In this document: piece after piece, positions 46,296-57,855 of the stretch
Layout: every line of letters begins with the position of its first letter
Numbering within the stretch: the first letter of the stretch is position 1
Assembly (NCBI GenBank): GCA_947311845.1
Contig: CAMZMU010000080.1
Location: 45,384,745-45,448,744, forward strand
DNA length: 64,000 nucleotides
Source: Poa pratensis
Taxonomy: Eukaryota > Streptophyta > Magnoliopsida > Poales > Poaceae
Direction: 5' to 3'
Position numbers and translations under genes: made by a program
Notes under the pieces: model-generated
The model's database searches: none
What the model was told of the DNA's origin: nothing
The model's input: the letters and a program-made list of their open reading frames with translations, nothing else

Positions 46296-47708
46296 TGATA
46301 CGTTTATAATTTTTGATTGTTCTATGCTTGTTATATATCATTGCCACATGTTTTTATAATGTTTTAATATCATTTTGGCACATTTTATGGAAGTAACCTA
46401 TTAACAAGATGCCCAGTGCCAGTTCCTGTTTTATGTTGTCTTTTTGTTTGGAAAAGCTAGTCGGGAAAGTTTCCCCGAATCGGCTGAAAATTTACGTGAA
46501 TTATTTTTACATGGAAACAAAGACAGAGCCGGAACGGGAGCTGCAGGGGGGCCCACAGCCCGACGCCACCCAACCGCGGCCTAGGGCTTGGCCGCGGCTG
46601 GGGCCCACCTGGCGCCCTCCGGAAGCTTCTCGAGCACCACTTTCGCCTATAAATTATATTCCTCCCGAAAACACTCGATACCCGATCACTTTTCCAGAAA
46701 TAAGTCCGAGGCCGCCACCGTCGCCAACCTAGACCGGGAGGGTTCTGAATCTCTTCCCGGCACCCTGCCGGAGGTGGAGATCGTCACCGGAGGCATCTAC
46801 ACCACCATGCCTGCCTCCGGAGTGATGCGTGAGTAGTCCACCACGGGACTACGGGTCCATTGCAGTAGCTAGATGGTTGTCTCTTCTCTTTGTACTTCAT
46901 TGTTTTAGATCTTATGAGCTGCCTATCATGATCAAGGTCATCTATATGTAATGCTACATGTTGTGTTTGCGGGGATCGATGAATTGTGGAAATCATGACA
47001 TTCTTGTTCAGTTATCTATGATATGTTTTATTTATGATCTTGCATGCTCTCCGATCGTTGTGGATGCTTTGGCCGAAGTAATTGCTAGTATCTTTAGAGG
47101 GAGTTTTTATGCTAGATAGTAGGTTCATGCCTCTCTTGTCTGAGCTCGAGTTGACAGAAACGATTAAGGCTAGAGATGTGCTGTTGCGACTAGGGGTTAA
47201 AACAGCGGTGTTTACTTCTTTATGTTGTTCTCATTGCTTACATTATACACCGTGCTTATTGCAATTATCTATTGCTTGCAACTTAATACTTTCGGGTGAC
47301 ATGCTGGATAGCGATCTCGGGTTGGATTATTAGTCATAGATGCAGTTGGATAACGGTCTATATATTTTGACGTAATCCCCATATTAAATGAAACGGTGAA
47401 CTTTGTGTCATGATAGTATTGTTATACGCCCATGCTTTGTCAATTGCCCTGCTGTAATTTGTTCACCAACATGTTTATCTTTCGGAGAGACACCACTAGT
47501 GAACTGTGGACCCCGGTCCTATTTTCCTATATTGCTTACAACCATTTCCATTGCTTTTCCTAGTCATTTACTCGCTTGTCATTTTTGCTCTCATATTATT
47601 TTACACACATACATTTAATTCTTTGTATTCACCAAGCCGGAGAGATTGACAACCTCTCTGTTTCGTTGGGGCAAAGTAGCTTGTTTGTGACTGTGTGTAG
47701 GTCCATAT

Positions 47709-48973
47709 TGAAAGGATCGAGTAGGTTGACTAGAGGGGGGGGGGGGGGTGAATAGGCAACTACAAATTTTCTTTTTCTTTTAATACAAATTCGGGAATTG
47801 CTCAAATATAAGTTCTCTAGATATGCAACTAGATGAACAATCCTATATGATGAGCAATAAACAAGCTAGCAAGATATTCTACACAAGATAAGCTAGCAAT
47901 ACGAGTAAAGGAAGGTTAAGAGATAACCACACGGTGACGCGGAGATGTTCTACCGAAGTTCACTTCCCAATGGAAGCTACGTCTCCGTTGGAGCGGTGCG
48001 GAGTCACAAAGTGAACTCCGAATAGCCTTGATATGGCACACCGTATCTCCCTCGTGTTATCCTCCGATGAGGAGATCCACGAGCCACTATATGATGCCCT
48101 CGAGGTCGGCAACAAACCTTTACAAGGATGAGGCACACTCCACAACCGAATTGGAGGCTCTCACCAAATTCCCGCGGCTCCCAAAGCCACAAGAATCACA
48201 AGGCCGGGTCGCGTCTCCACAACTTAATTGGAGGCTCCCGGCTAATCCTTGTGGCTACCAAAGCCACAAGAATCACAAGTATCTTCTAGGTATCCAATGT
48301 ATCAAGTTACACAAGATCTACAAGTGACTAGGTCGATGTAGACAAATCGGCTCGGTGGAGATGCGGATCTAGGGCTCCTCCTTCACTCCTCAAAGTATCA
48401 ACGTGTTTGAGTGGTTGGAGTGGGAGCTCTAGTAGATTGAAGCTTGCAACAATGGTGGAGAGAGAGTGAGGAATCAAGCTTAGTCAACCGGAGGTAGGTG
48501 GAGGGGTATAAATACCCCTCCCAGAAATCTGGCCGTTGGAGCTGTAAACAGCCCGCAGCGGTAGTACCGGGCCTCGCCCGGTAGTACCGGCTGACAGGGA
48601 ACTGAGGCCTGGCGCCAGACTGGTCAACGCCTCTCCACGCGCGCATCGGTAGTACCGGACCGCCTGGTCCGGTAGTGCTCCCCACCCGGTAGTACCGCGC
48701 TTACTACCGGGGCTACTACCGGATTAAATCGAGCGAGTCCAGAGAGCTTTTGGAGATCCGGTACTGGGCCCGGTACTGGGCCCGGTAGTTCCGCATGGCA
48801 GACACCCGGTAGTACCGGCTGACGCTATGAAGACTGCTTTTCTTCCTTTTCTTGAGACAAAACCTGTGCAATATTAATTGATACAATCCTGCACACTTTT
48901 AGCACACACATTAGACATCTAAGTGTGTTGTCAACAAACATCAAAACACTGTGGGGAAGGATATGTCCTTTCA
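47709..48973 (-). repeat. 3' LTR of element D
   Basis: 1265 bp. It has a 14-G run at 47735-47748, GGGGTATAAATACCCC (a TATA box inside an inverted repeat) near 48504-48519, and CGGTAGTACCG palindromes at about 48558-48815. Differences from the other LTR are indels: G-run length, a T/C tract near 47768, single bases near 48595, 48631 and 48800, and one extra 15-bp unit GTACTGGGCCCGGTA-type near 48770. Confidence 0.93.
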
Positions 48974-49441
48974 ATCTCCCCCTTTTTGGTGTTTGATGAC
49001 AACATACTTAGGAGAAACAAATGATTTGCAAAAGATAGACGGGGCTCTCCAAATTGTGTGTTTATTAGGAATTTGCTTTTGAATGCAAAAACACACCATA
49101 TAAAATGGGCGGAGCTCCCCCTATATTTTACAACCAAGCAAGTTCATATGGATAACAATTAAAACAACTTGCACAATATAAGCAACAATAAGCAAGTAAC
49201 ATACTAGATAGGTCTTATTACAATACCATAAGTTCAAGGCATGTCTTACATCATGCATAGAGAAGTTCAAAGCAAATATCCAAATAAAGATGAAACACAA
49301 GCATAAAGATCAAACGAAGTGCAAGCTTGTGTTTCCACCCATGCAAATCCCACGGCTCATCCTAAATAGAACACATTCTCCCCCTTTGTCATCGAAATGC
49401 CAAAAAGGGAGAAGCGCGATGCTAACACGTCCCTAGGAGCA

Positions 49442-50836
49442 TCAAGCTCCACCCGCGCCGTGGTGGGTCGAAGAGGAGGCCTGAAAGCGATCACCATGTG
49501 GAGGAGCATCTTCATCACTCCAGAAACCATGCTTGGACACCCATTCCTCCTTTGGAGTGATATCATCTTCAGAACCATCGGAGACGGTAATCTGCATATG
49601 CCTCATCATTGCTTTGTGTCGCTGAGCTGCCTTCTTGTGATACACATGAGCTTCATACAGACGGTCTTCCAAATCCAGTTTGAGGCAAAAGGCCCTCTTG
49701 GCCTTAATCTGCAGCTTCTTGAACCATGAAGGTTCCTCAAGAGGAGGTGCACTCCCACTAGCTCTCTCAGCTTCAGCAGCAGCCTCGGGATCAATGGGCT
49801 GGGTTTTGGGAGGAGCATGAGGCTTGATACGCAGTTCCTTCACTAGATGAGCCACAACGGGCTGCCATCCTTCATGATATCTTCTCCATTCTTCTTGAGA
49901 GCCCACTTGCGGCGAATGAGCTTCATAATGTATGGGCCATAGATGGGGGCCCTTCTATCAATGATTGTGGACCACAAGTCATTCCACATCCAATCCATCA
50001 CATCAAGCTTCTTGCCTTTGCCTTGATTTTCATATGAGAGCTTGAGAAGGTCAAACATGAAGCCATGAACCTCATCCCAATTTCCCACACGAGGAGCAAT
50101 GGTTTCCCTATAGACACGGTGGAGAATCTCAAATGGACGCACAAGATGAGCAGTTTTACCGGTGGTGCCTCTTTCCATAGTGATTGGTCCAAGAACATCC
50201 TTGGAGCTTGATCGATCATTGTCATGGCATCTCCATCCACTAGCAACACTTTCACCCTTGTCTTCATAGCCTAGAAGCTCTCCAAACTCCGCCAAGGTGG
50301 CAGAAAGCAAGGTGTCCTTGGTCATCCAATATAGGGTCCGGGCTTCATCATGGTCAAGGTAGACGGTGGCAAAGAACTGAATGATGTAGTACTCAATGTA
50401 GGGATGGTTCTCCTTCATGATGTCAATCAGCCCAAACTCTTCACACATAGCAAGTGTCTCATCAAAATAGCCCTTGTGCTTCGAGTTTCTCATGTAAGGA
50501 ATATCAAGAGTGTGTTGGACAACCACGGAGTAATCCTTGTGGAGATAGATTTCCTTGTAGATGGCTTCTTGATCATTTGTGTAAAAGTGCGGATTCCGCA
50601 CAAGGGTGACCTCTCCTCAGCATAGGGATTCTCTTCTCTGAGCTTCTGATAGTCTCATTCTTCCATAAGTGAAGTGCTTTGCGGGCTCTCGTGGGGGAGC
50701 AGTGGTGGTACGAGCAGCAGCTGATGTTCTTCCTCTTGCTTGAGTTCTGGCTGTGGTGCGAGCAGGCAAACTTCCTCTTCTTCTTCTTCAATCTCATCCT
50801 CCACAAGACGTGGCTTCTTGGTACCACGGCGGCTAC
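49442..50836 (-). pseudogene. Element D third ORF (env-like position), frameshifted
   Basis: Read leftward, coding resumes after a CAG acceptor at about 50837 (TTTCACAG, then SRRGTKKPRLVEDEIEEEEEE). It continues with NPHFYTNDQEAIYKEIYLHK (from 50598), IQFFATVYLDHDEARTLYWM and GELLGYEDKG, and a C-terminal block WFKKLQIKAKRAFCLKLDLE ending near 49442. The frame changes near 50620 and near 49870, each consistent with one base. Its place after RT is where Sireviruses carry an env-like gene. The segment resembles plant retrotransposon-encoded proteins of the Athila ORF1 type. No transmembrane segment is evident, so an envelope role is doubtful. Confidence 0.6.
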
Positions 50837-50837
50837 C

Positions 50838-51480
50838 TGTGAAACAGCATATAGGTAGGGCAGGGAATAGATGAGTGCACAAGTTCACGGATAAGGAATC
50901 AAAAACTAGCCAATAGATGTAAAGAATGGTTGAATCGAGCAAATTTGGAAAACCCGGTAGTACCGGGTAGCCCGGTAGTACCGGCTGAGCCGATTCAAGA
51001 CTGAAATGGCACAAATCGAGAGATTCAACCATACATTACACATATGCTAGCTAACAAGGCCTAGGTGATCATCCATCCAACTTTAACCGTTGCCAACGGA
51101 GCTACCACATTTCCTCTCCATACATCTAGGTTTCAAGATCTAGAAACAAAGAATGCAAAGAACGGGGAAATACCGGAGGCCATGGAGGAGATCGACGAGG
51201 GGATCGCTCCCACGGAGCAGATCTGGCCGGAGATGGCGGAGTCCGGCGGCCTAGGGCGGCGGCCGGAGCTGAACAGAGGAGGCGGGGGTGGTTCGTGCGG
51301 GTGGGGAAAATGGGGAATAACCCCCACCCTGCCCGCACGGATATTTGATACCCGTGATTCCCGGTAGTACCGGGGCGGACATCCGGTACTACCGGGGCCT
51401 GAATCTTTGCGAGCAGCAGAACTGCTTAGATTCAGAGCCCGGTACTACCGGATCCCACCGGCGGTACTACCGGGGCCTCC
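50838..51480 (-). promoter_or_regulatory. Palindrome-bearing region upstream of the third ORF of element D
   Basis: Contains CCGGTA(G/C)TACCGG copies at 51359-51475 (four) and 50953-50985 (two). Between them lies a GC-rich stretch (51340-51170) with possible GT donor (about 51170) and the CAG acceptor at 50837. The layout palindromes, weak TATA-like sequence (ATCAAATATCC near 51340), GC-rich exon and intron suggests an internal promoter for the third ORF. Inference only. Confidence 0.4.
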
Positions 51481-51498
51481 TAAGAAACCCCAGTTTTC

Positions 51499-51963
51499 TC
51501 TTTTTGTGTAAGGAATTTGAACTTGTGCAAGATGGAAGTTGTTTTGAGATAGATGAAAGGCATAGGATTAGATCAACACACTGGAGATGGTACTTCATAC
51601 TCAATTTGCAAGAATCAAACACACACAAAAACACCAAATTGAGCATGTTTTCCATAGGAGCACTAGAAAACCAATAAAATCCAAATGAAACCAACTCTTC
51701 ACAAGGAAGAGGGTGGTGGCCGAGGCCACCATGTATGAGTATGTGGTGTGATACCGCGAAGATATATCTTGAGTCCACGGCCACTACTCGTCATTTAAGC
51801 TCACAATTCATAGAACGAATATAGAGATGCAAATGAATTCTTACTATCGGCATAATGGGGGGAGGGATGGTCCAATGGATTAGGACCGCACTCCCCCTAT
51901 GTCCATGCCTACATCTAAACCAAATAAGTATCGTCTAATATGGGTAGGTATGCAAGAAATCCA
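51499..51963 (-). other. Spacer after the element D pol stop; no gene seen
   Basis: Between the RT-RNase H stop and the palindrome region. It holds one polypurine tract (51898-51891) and no recognisable coding sequence. Confidence 0.5.
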
Positions 51964-53931
51964 CTAAATCCAATTGGATATGTCCACCACATTTAGTTCT
52001 CCTCTCAACTCCTTGAATCTTGCTTCACCAAGAGGCTTCGTGAACATATCGGCGAGTTGATGCTTGGTGTTGACATACTTGATTGCAATATCACCCTTCT
52101 CAACATGGTCTCGAATAAAATGATACCGAATCTCAATGTGCTTGGTCTTGCCATGAAGAACCGGGTTGTGTGCAATTTTAATAGCACTTTCATTGTCACA
52201 TAAAAGAGGCACTTTGTCACAAATGACACCATAATCCTTTAAAGTTTGCCTCATCCATAATAATTGTGCACAACAACTACCGGCGGCGATGTATTCGGCT
52301 TCGGTGGATGACGAGGCCACACAATTTTGCTTCTTGGAAGACCAACTCACAAGGGACCTACCAAGGAATTGGCATGTACCCGAAGTTGATTTTCTATCCA
52401 TTTTGCAACCCGCCCAATCCGCATCCGAATAACCAACAAGATCAAAGCTTGTACCATGGGGATACCAAAGACCATAGTTGGGAGTATCCAACAAATATCT
52501 TAGAATCCTTTTGACCGCGGTTTCATGACTTTCCCTAGGACTTGATTGGAATCTTGCACACATACCCACACTAAACATAATATCCGGTCTAGATGCACAA
52601 AGGTAAAGCAAAGATCCAATCATAGAACGATAAAGCTTTTGATCAACTTCCTTACCATCCGGATCTAAGTGAAGATCCGCCTTGGAGTCCATGGGAAACT
52701 TATATGGCTTGGCATTGTTCATATCAAATTTCTTGAGCATGTCCTTAATATACTTGGCTTGACATAAGAATGTTCCTTCTCGAAATTGGTGGATTTCAAA
52801 GCCAAGAAAATAATTCAATTTTCCCATCATGGACATCTCAAATTCCTTGGTCATTAGCTTGCCAAATTGATCACTAAATTCACGGTTAGTGGAACCAAAG
52901 ATAATATCATCAACATATATTTGGCATACGAAAAAATCTCCATTTACCCTTTTTGTAAAAAGAGTGGGATCTATTACCCCAATTTCAAAGCCACGGTCTA
53001 CTAAGAACTCCTTGAGATGATCATACCAAGCACGTGGAGCTTGCTTGAGCCCATAAAGAGCCTTATGTAGTAAGTAGACGTGGTTAGGAAATTTAGGGTC
53101 TTCGAAACCCGGTGGTTGTTTAACATACACCAATTCATTTAGTGGACCATTTAAGAAAGCACTTTTAACATCCATTTGATATAAGACAATATTATGAGTA
53201 GATGCATAAGCAATTAGTAAGCGAATGGATTCAAGTCTAGCAACGGGGGCATAGGTTTCACCGTAGTCGACTCCTTCGATTTGGGTGTAGCCTTGTGCAA
53301 CCAATCTTGCTTTGTTGCGAATGACTTGACCATGTGAGTCTTGCTTGTTCTTAAATATCCACTTGGTTCCAATGACATTATGGGAGGAGTCATTGGGTCT
53401 TTCCACTAATGACCATACTTTGTTGCGCTCGAAGTTGTTCAACTCTTCATGCATAGCCGCAACCCAATCCATGTCTTCAAGAGCATCATATACCTTGAGA
53501 GGTTCTAAGCTAGACAAACAAGAGACATGACCACAAAAGTTAGATAATTGATTGCGTGTGGACACACCTCTACGGATACTCCCAAGGATATTTTCTTTGA
53601 AGTGTTGTTGGTAATCCAATTTTGATGCACGCCGGATGACCCGGCGTTCCGAGGCTTGACCAATTGTTTCACCAACACAAATATCTTCATCATTGCCTTT
53701 ATCTTGCTCATGGTCAACCCGAAGTGGAGTTCTTGGAGTTGTGGGTTCATTATGTTCTTGTTCACCACTAGAGTTGGGTGGGTCTTGACCATCTTCTTGA
53801 TCAATATTTGAGGTGGATGGCTCAACTTGAGTAGAACTTGTTCCTTCTTCTTGAGTATCATCAATGGGTCCTTCAATAGGAATTAGTTCTCCAATCCCCA
53901 TAGTTCTTATGGCTTGAGATGGAATCATCAC
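51964..53931 (-). CDS. pol: Element D reverse transcriptase and RNase H
   Basis: Open for 655 codons in one frame. An acidic, variable linker comes first, then the copia RT domain: [24 protein letters not shown] entry, [26 protein letters not shown], catalytic YVDDIIFGS. RNase H follows with [28 protein letters not shown] and the terminal [13 protein letters not shown]. It ends with stop just after VDISNWI. The frame overlaps the upstream integrase frame by about 58 bases in a different phase; a GGGG run near 53905 is the likely site of a one-base length error. Confidence 0.9.
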   Translation of the reverse strand: MMIPSQAIRTMGIGELIPIEGPIDDTQEEGTSSTQVEPSTSNIDQEDGQDPPNSSGEQEHNEPTTPRTPLRVDHEQDKGNDEDICVGETIGQASERRVIRRASKLDYQQHFKENILGSIRRGVSTRNQLSNFCGHVSCLSSLEPLKVYDALEDMDWVAAMHEELNNFERNKVWSLVERPNDSSHNVIGTKWIFKNKQDSHGQVIRNKARLVAQGYTQIEGVDYGETYAPVARLESIRLLIAYASTHNIVLYQMDVKSAFLNGPLNELVYVKQPPGFEDPKFPNHVYLLHKALYGLKQAPRAWYDHLKEFLVDRGFEIGVIDPTLFTKRVNGDFFVCQIYVDDIIFGSTNREFSDQFGKLMTKEFEMSMMGKLNYFLGFEIHQFREGTFLCQAKYIKDMLKKFDMNNAKPYKFPMDSKADLHLDPDGKEVDQKLYRSMIGSLLYLCASRPDIMFSVGMCARFQSSPRESHETAVKRILRYLLDTPNYGLWYPHGTSFDLVGYSDADWAGCKMDRKSTSGTCQFLGRSLVSWSSKKQNCVASSSTEAEYIAAGSCCAQLLWMRQTLKDYGVICDKVPLLCDNESAIKIAHNPVLHGKTKHIEIRYHFIRDHVEKGDIAIKYVNTKHQLADMFTKPLGEARFKELRGELNVVDISNWI

Positions 53932-55258
53932 CTACATCATCATGATCAATATGCTCCGCTTGGGAGCCATTATCCTCGACAAACTCCACGTTCATAGATT
54001 CTTCAACACACCCGGTGGATATGTTGTAGACCCTATAAGCATGAGACTTTGCGGCATATCCAACAAATATACCATCAAAAGATCTAGATTCAAATTTAGC
54101 AATTTTGCAACCTTTAATGTAAACATGGCATTTGCATCCAAAGACTCGAAAGTAAGATACATTTGGCTTTTTACCGGTGAGGAGTTCATATGGTGTCATG
54201 TCCTTGAGAGGACGGAAGAAGAGCCGGTTTGAGTAATGACAAGCGGTGTTGATGGCTTCGGCCCAAAAGTTGTATGGGGAATTAAATTCGGCCATCATAG
54301 TTCTTGCCATATCAATAAGAGTGCGGTTCTTCCTTTCGGCAACACCATTTTGTTGGGGAGTATATGCAGCGGAATATTGGTGTTGAATGCCCTCCCCACT
54401 TAGGAAATCATCCATAGTGTAATTCTTGAACTCCGTACCATTGTCACTTCTAATTGCCAAAATCTTGGAGTCATATTGGCGTTGAACTAGGGTTGCAAAG
54501 TCAATGAATATCTTTTGAGTTTCACTCTTCTTCTTGATGTAGAAAGTCCAACAATATCTTGAGTAATCATCCACAATCACCAAACAATATTTCTTGCCAC
54601 CAAGACTATCATATGTGGGAGGCCCAAAGAGATCCATATGAAGGAGCTCCAAAGGCCTCTTAGTGGAGATAATGGTCTTCTTGGGGTGATTCTTTTCATG
54701 CATCTTTCCGGCTATGCAAGCACTACAAGGACGATCTTTGGAAAAATTAACATCGGTTAGTCCTACCACGTGTCCACCCTTTACAAGAGTTTGTAAATTT
54801 CTCATACCGACATGGCCAAGTCGGCGATGCCAAAGCCACCCCTTGTCGCCTTTAGCCATTAAACATGTAGCGATTTGAGTGGTCTCTTTTGAGAAATCAA
54901 CCACATACAAACCGTTTTCACGAAATCCAACAAAGGCGACATTGAGTGTTTGAGTGAAAAGGATGGTCACGTGGTATTTATTAAAAATAACGGTGTAACC
55001 GGCATTGCATAATTGACCAACGGAAAGTAAATTGTATGAAAGAGATTCAACAAGGAGGACCTTCTCAATGGATAACTCCGGAGTGATCACCACTTTACCA
55101 ACTCCCACTACCTTGAGTCTTGCATTGTTGCCAACGGTGACATGAGAGAATGAGAGTAGTTGTTTCAATAAGTCCTTTACTAGTTCTTTGCTTCCGGTCA
55201 TATGGGATGAGCATCCACTATCAATGAGCCATGAAGATCCACCGGAAGAGAAACCCTA
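53873..55258 (-). CDS. pol: Element D protease and integrase
   Basis: The frame opens just after a TAG at about 55260. It begins with a copia protease active site ([18 protein letters not shown]). The GAG-pre-integrase zinc motif follows ([13 protein letters not shown] to CSACIAGK). Then the integrase core: Asp in HMDLFGPP, Asp in IRSDNGTEF and Glu in [10 protein letters not shown]. All three catalytic acids are present. The C-terminal part includes [10 protein letters not shown]. It shifts frame into RT near 53905. The first ATG in frame is at 55201, but the protease lies upstream of it, so translation must arrive from gag. Confidence 0.9.
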
Positions 55259-55265
55259 CAATAAA

Positions 55266-57801
55266 TCAAGTCTTTGATTTAGGTACCCATTTTGGAATGG
55301 GTCCTCTTTTGTTAGTCACAAGGGTCTTTGGAACCCAAATAGCATAGTGATAATCATCTCCATATGAAGAGCCAACATATTTAGCAAAAACACAACCATT
55401 TGTAGATTTCAAAAGAACATATGAGGGGTTGTATTTTCCCGCAAAGTTATTGTGAGTGGCATTGCCCCTAGTGACATTACCACTCCCAATAGAGTTGTCA
55501 TTTGCTTTGGCTAACTCCCCCTCCTTCACAAAAACAATATCTTTGGAAGGGGGAGTCGCCTTCTTCTTCTTGTTGTTGACCTTCTTAGAGTTGGGTGTGA
55601 ACCCAATTCCTTCTTTGCCAACCACTCCCTTTTGATTGCTCAAAAGATCATTGAGGTTCTTTTCCCCTTGGATACAAGTGGCTAGGCCCTTCTCAAGTTG
55701 GGCCTTCAACCTAGTGTTTTCCTCAATAAGAGATGCCTTGACACATAAAGGGTTAGTGGTACAAGAATTTGCATCTTTATCATTGTGAGAAGTGGTGAAG
55801 CTAGCATAGATAAATTGAGCTTGTAGTTTGGCATATGACTCCTTGAGTGTAGTGAGCTCACTTGAGGTCACCTTGTGGGTTTCCCTAAGTTGCTCAAAAC
55901 CCTCAAAGAGTTTGTTATGACTCTCTACAAGTTCCTCATTTTTACTTTTTAGATCAATAGCAATTTGAATAGAGGTTTCACGAGTTTCTTTTGCCTTGGA
56001 AAGATCCATGGCATGTGTCTCCTCAAGTTGCTCACGGAGCAATTGTTCCTCAACAAGTTGATCTTCTAGCTCACCAATTTGTCGGCATGATCACATGCAT
56101 GCCCTTCGAGCTCACAAATCCTAACATCCTTCACATTAAGAAGATGCTTGGCTTCTCCATATTGATACATGAGGGCCTCAACCATTTTCTTGGTTGGACC
56201 TTGGAGCTTGCTAATGAAGATAGAAATTTTATCCTCTTCTTCAATTTTCCCTACATCCTCAACACAATCCAATAGTGATGGGTTAGAGGAGATAGTAATT
56301 TTTGGTGGGGAATTCACCTTTGTTTCCTTGGCCATGAGGCACATGGGCTTGGAGATCTTGTCGTCGTTTGGAGATGAGAAGAGGTTGGCCAATGATGGAG
56401 GAAGGGTGCCCATTGCAAGAGCCGCCATTCCTACTTCTTCACTTGGTTCTTTATCCTCCTCACCTCCGGACTCGTATTCCTCTTCATGGGATGCCACAAG
56501 AGCCTTTTGAGGTGATCTCTTCATGTAGGTAGGCTTGGGGTGGTACTTGTTCTTCTTTAGAATGAGTTGACCACCATTATCCTCTCTTCTTTCATAGGGG
56601 CAATCCTTCACAAGATGAGTGTCCTTTCCACAATTGAAGCACATTCTTTTTATTGGTGAAGGGTTGACGCTCTTGTTCTTCTTGTTCCAAAACCGGGTGG
56701 CGGCAAGTGCAAGAACTTCATTGAGCTCACCCTCCAAGTCTTCTTCACCTTCATAGACCGGGCTTTCTTCATATCTTGGATGGTCTACCACACGAGCCTT
56801 CAAAGCAAGAGTCTTTGGGCCACGGACTTGGTTGAAAGACTTGGATGTGGACTTCAATGTATCATATGTGACAAATTGAGCCAAGATGTCATTGGGAGTC
56901 ATTGTTGTGTAATCCGCTCTTGCATGGAGGTTCATCACCATAGTTTCACTATATGGCATAATTGCTTGAAGGAACTTGGCCTTGACCCATTCATCATCCA
57001 TATCCTTCTTTCCATTTTCCCTACATGTCACCACAAGCTTGTAGAGTCTTCGGTAAAGTTCGGTCGGAGTCTCTTCGTCTAGCATGATGAAGTTGTCAAC
57101 TTGATGTTGAAGGACGGCCGCATTGGAGCGTTGAATGCCCTCATTTCCTTCATACACGGTTTCAAGATAGAGCCAAGCCTCATTGCAAGTTTTGAGATTC
57201 CGCACATGATCTTCATCATTTGCGGTCATAGCACTCTCAAGAATGTACTTGGCATTTGCATCAAGTTGCTCATCAATCTCTTCTTGCTTGGTCAAGTTGT
57301 TGGGATCAACTGGGTTGAAACCATGTAGAACCACCCTCCAAAGATGCACCGATGAGCTGCGAAAATAAGACTCCATAGATTTCTTCCAAGTGAAATAACG
57401 AGTATTATCAAGCTTAGGAGGGGGTCTACCAAGGTTGGTTATATGAGGTTGAGTGAGTGAAACTTGAGTGAGATAAGAGCTAGGTGGAGCAAAGTTAAGA
57501 GAAGGCTTCTCATTAGGTTTATCATTTTTATCCTTGTCACTAGCACCCTTAATAGGGCTAGCGGATGATGAGGAGCCATTTTGATTAGATACCCGAGTAT
57601 ACACCTCATCCACCATTTTGCCTTTCATGAACCCAAAAAGTTCAATCATGGACTTCATGGTGATTGGGGCATCACCCTCGGGAGGGATTATTCCCGCTTC
57701 GATTAGTTCTCTATCAAGTTGTTCTCTATCAAATTTTTCTTGTTCCTTAGCAAGTCTTAACTCCTCATCTTTAGCACGTTGTACTCCTCCGCACTAGCCA
57801 T
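55266..57801 (-). pseudogene. gag: Element D gag, two one-base frameshifts
   Basis: ATG at 57801 (MASAEEY) begins a frame that breaks within about 20 bases at an A run. The main frame then runs to 56066 with a UBN2-type gag domain (YFTWKKSMESYFRSSSVHLW to TELYRRLYKLVVTCRENGKK), a CCHC knuckle CFNCGKDTHLVKDC (about 56640) and acidic stretches. It breaks again at an A run near 56080 and continues in a third frame (56060-55266) as a Lys/Glu-rich coiled-coil. The long second half is typical of Sirevirus gag. Gag stop and protease start are separated by a TAG. Confidence 0.85.
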
Positions 57802-57840
57802 CCTCCTCTTTAGGCGATTAAGCCCTTAATAAAGAGACCT

Positions 57841-57853
57841 TGCTCTGATACCA
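57841..57853 (-). other. Primer binding site of element D (initiator Met tRNA)
   Basis: Minus-strand TGGTATCAGAGCA two bases after the LTR end matches the 3' end of initiator methionine tRNA. Confidence 0.9.
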
Positions 57854-57855
57854 AT

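Larger units (their letters stand above)
48976..51898 (-). other. Four polypurine tracts (GGGGGAG) in the 3' part of element D
   Basis: On the minus strand GGGGGAG occurs at 48988-48976 (next to the 3' LTR), 49121-49115, 49388-49378 and 51898-51891. Each is preceded by A-rich or TA-rich bases. Multiple conserved polypurine tracts are described for Sireviruses. The one adjacent to the LTR should be the functional primer. Confidence 0.7.
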
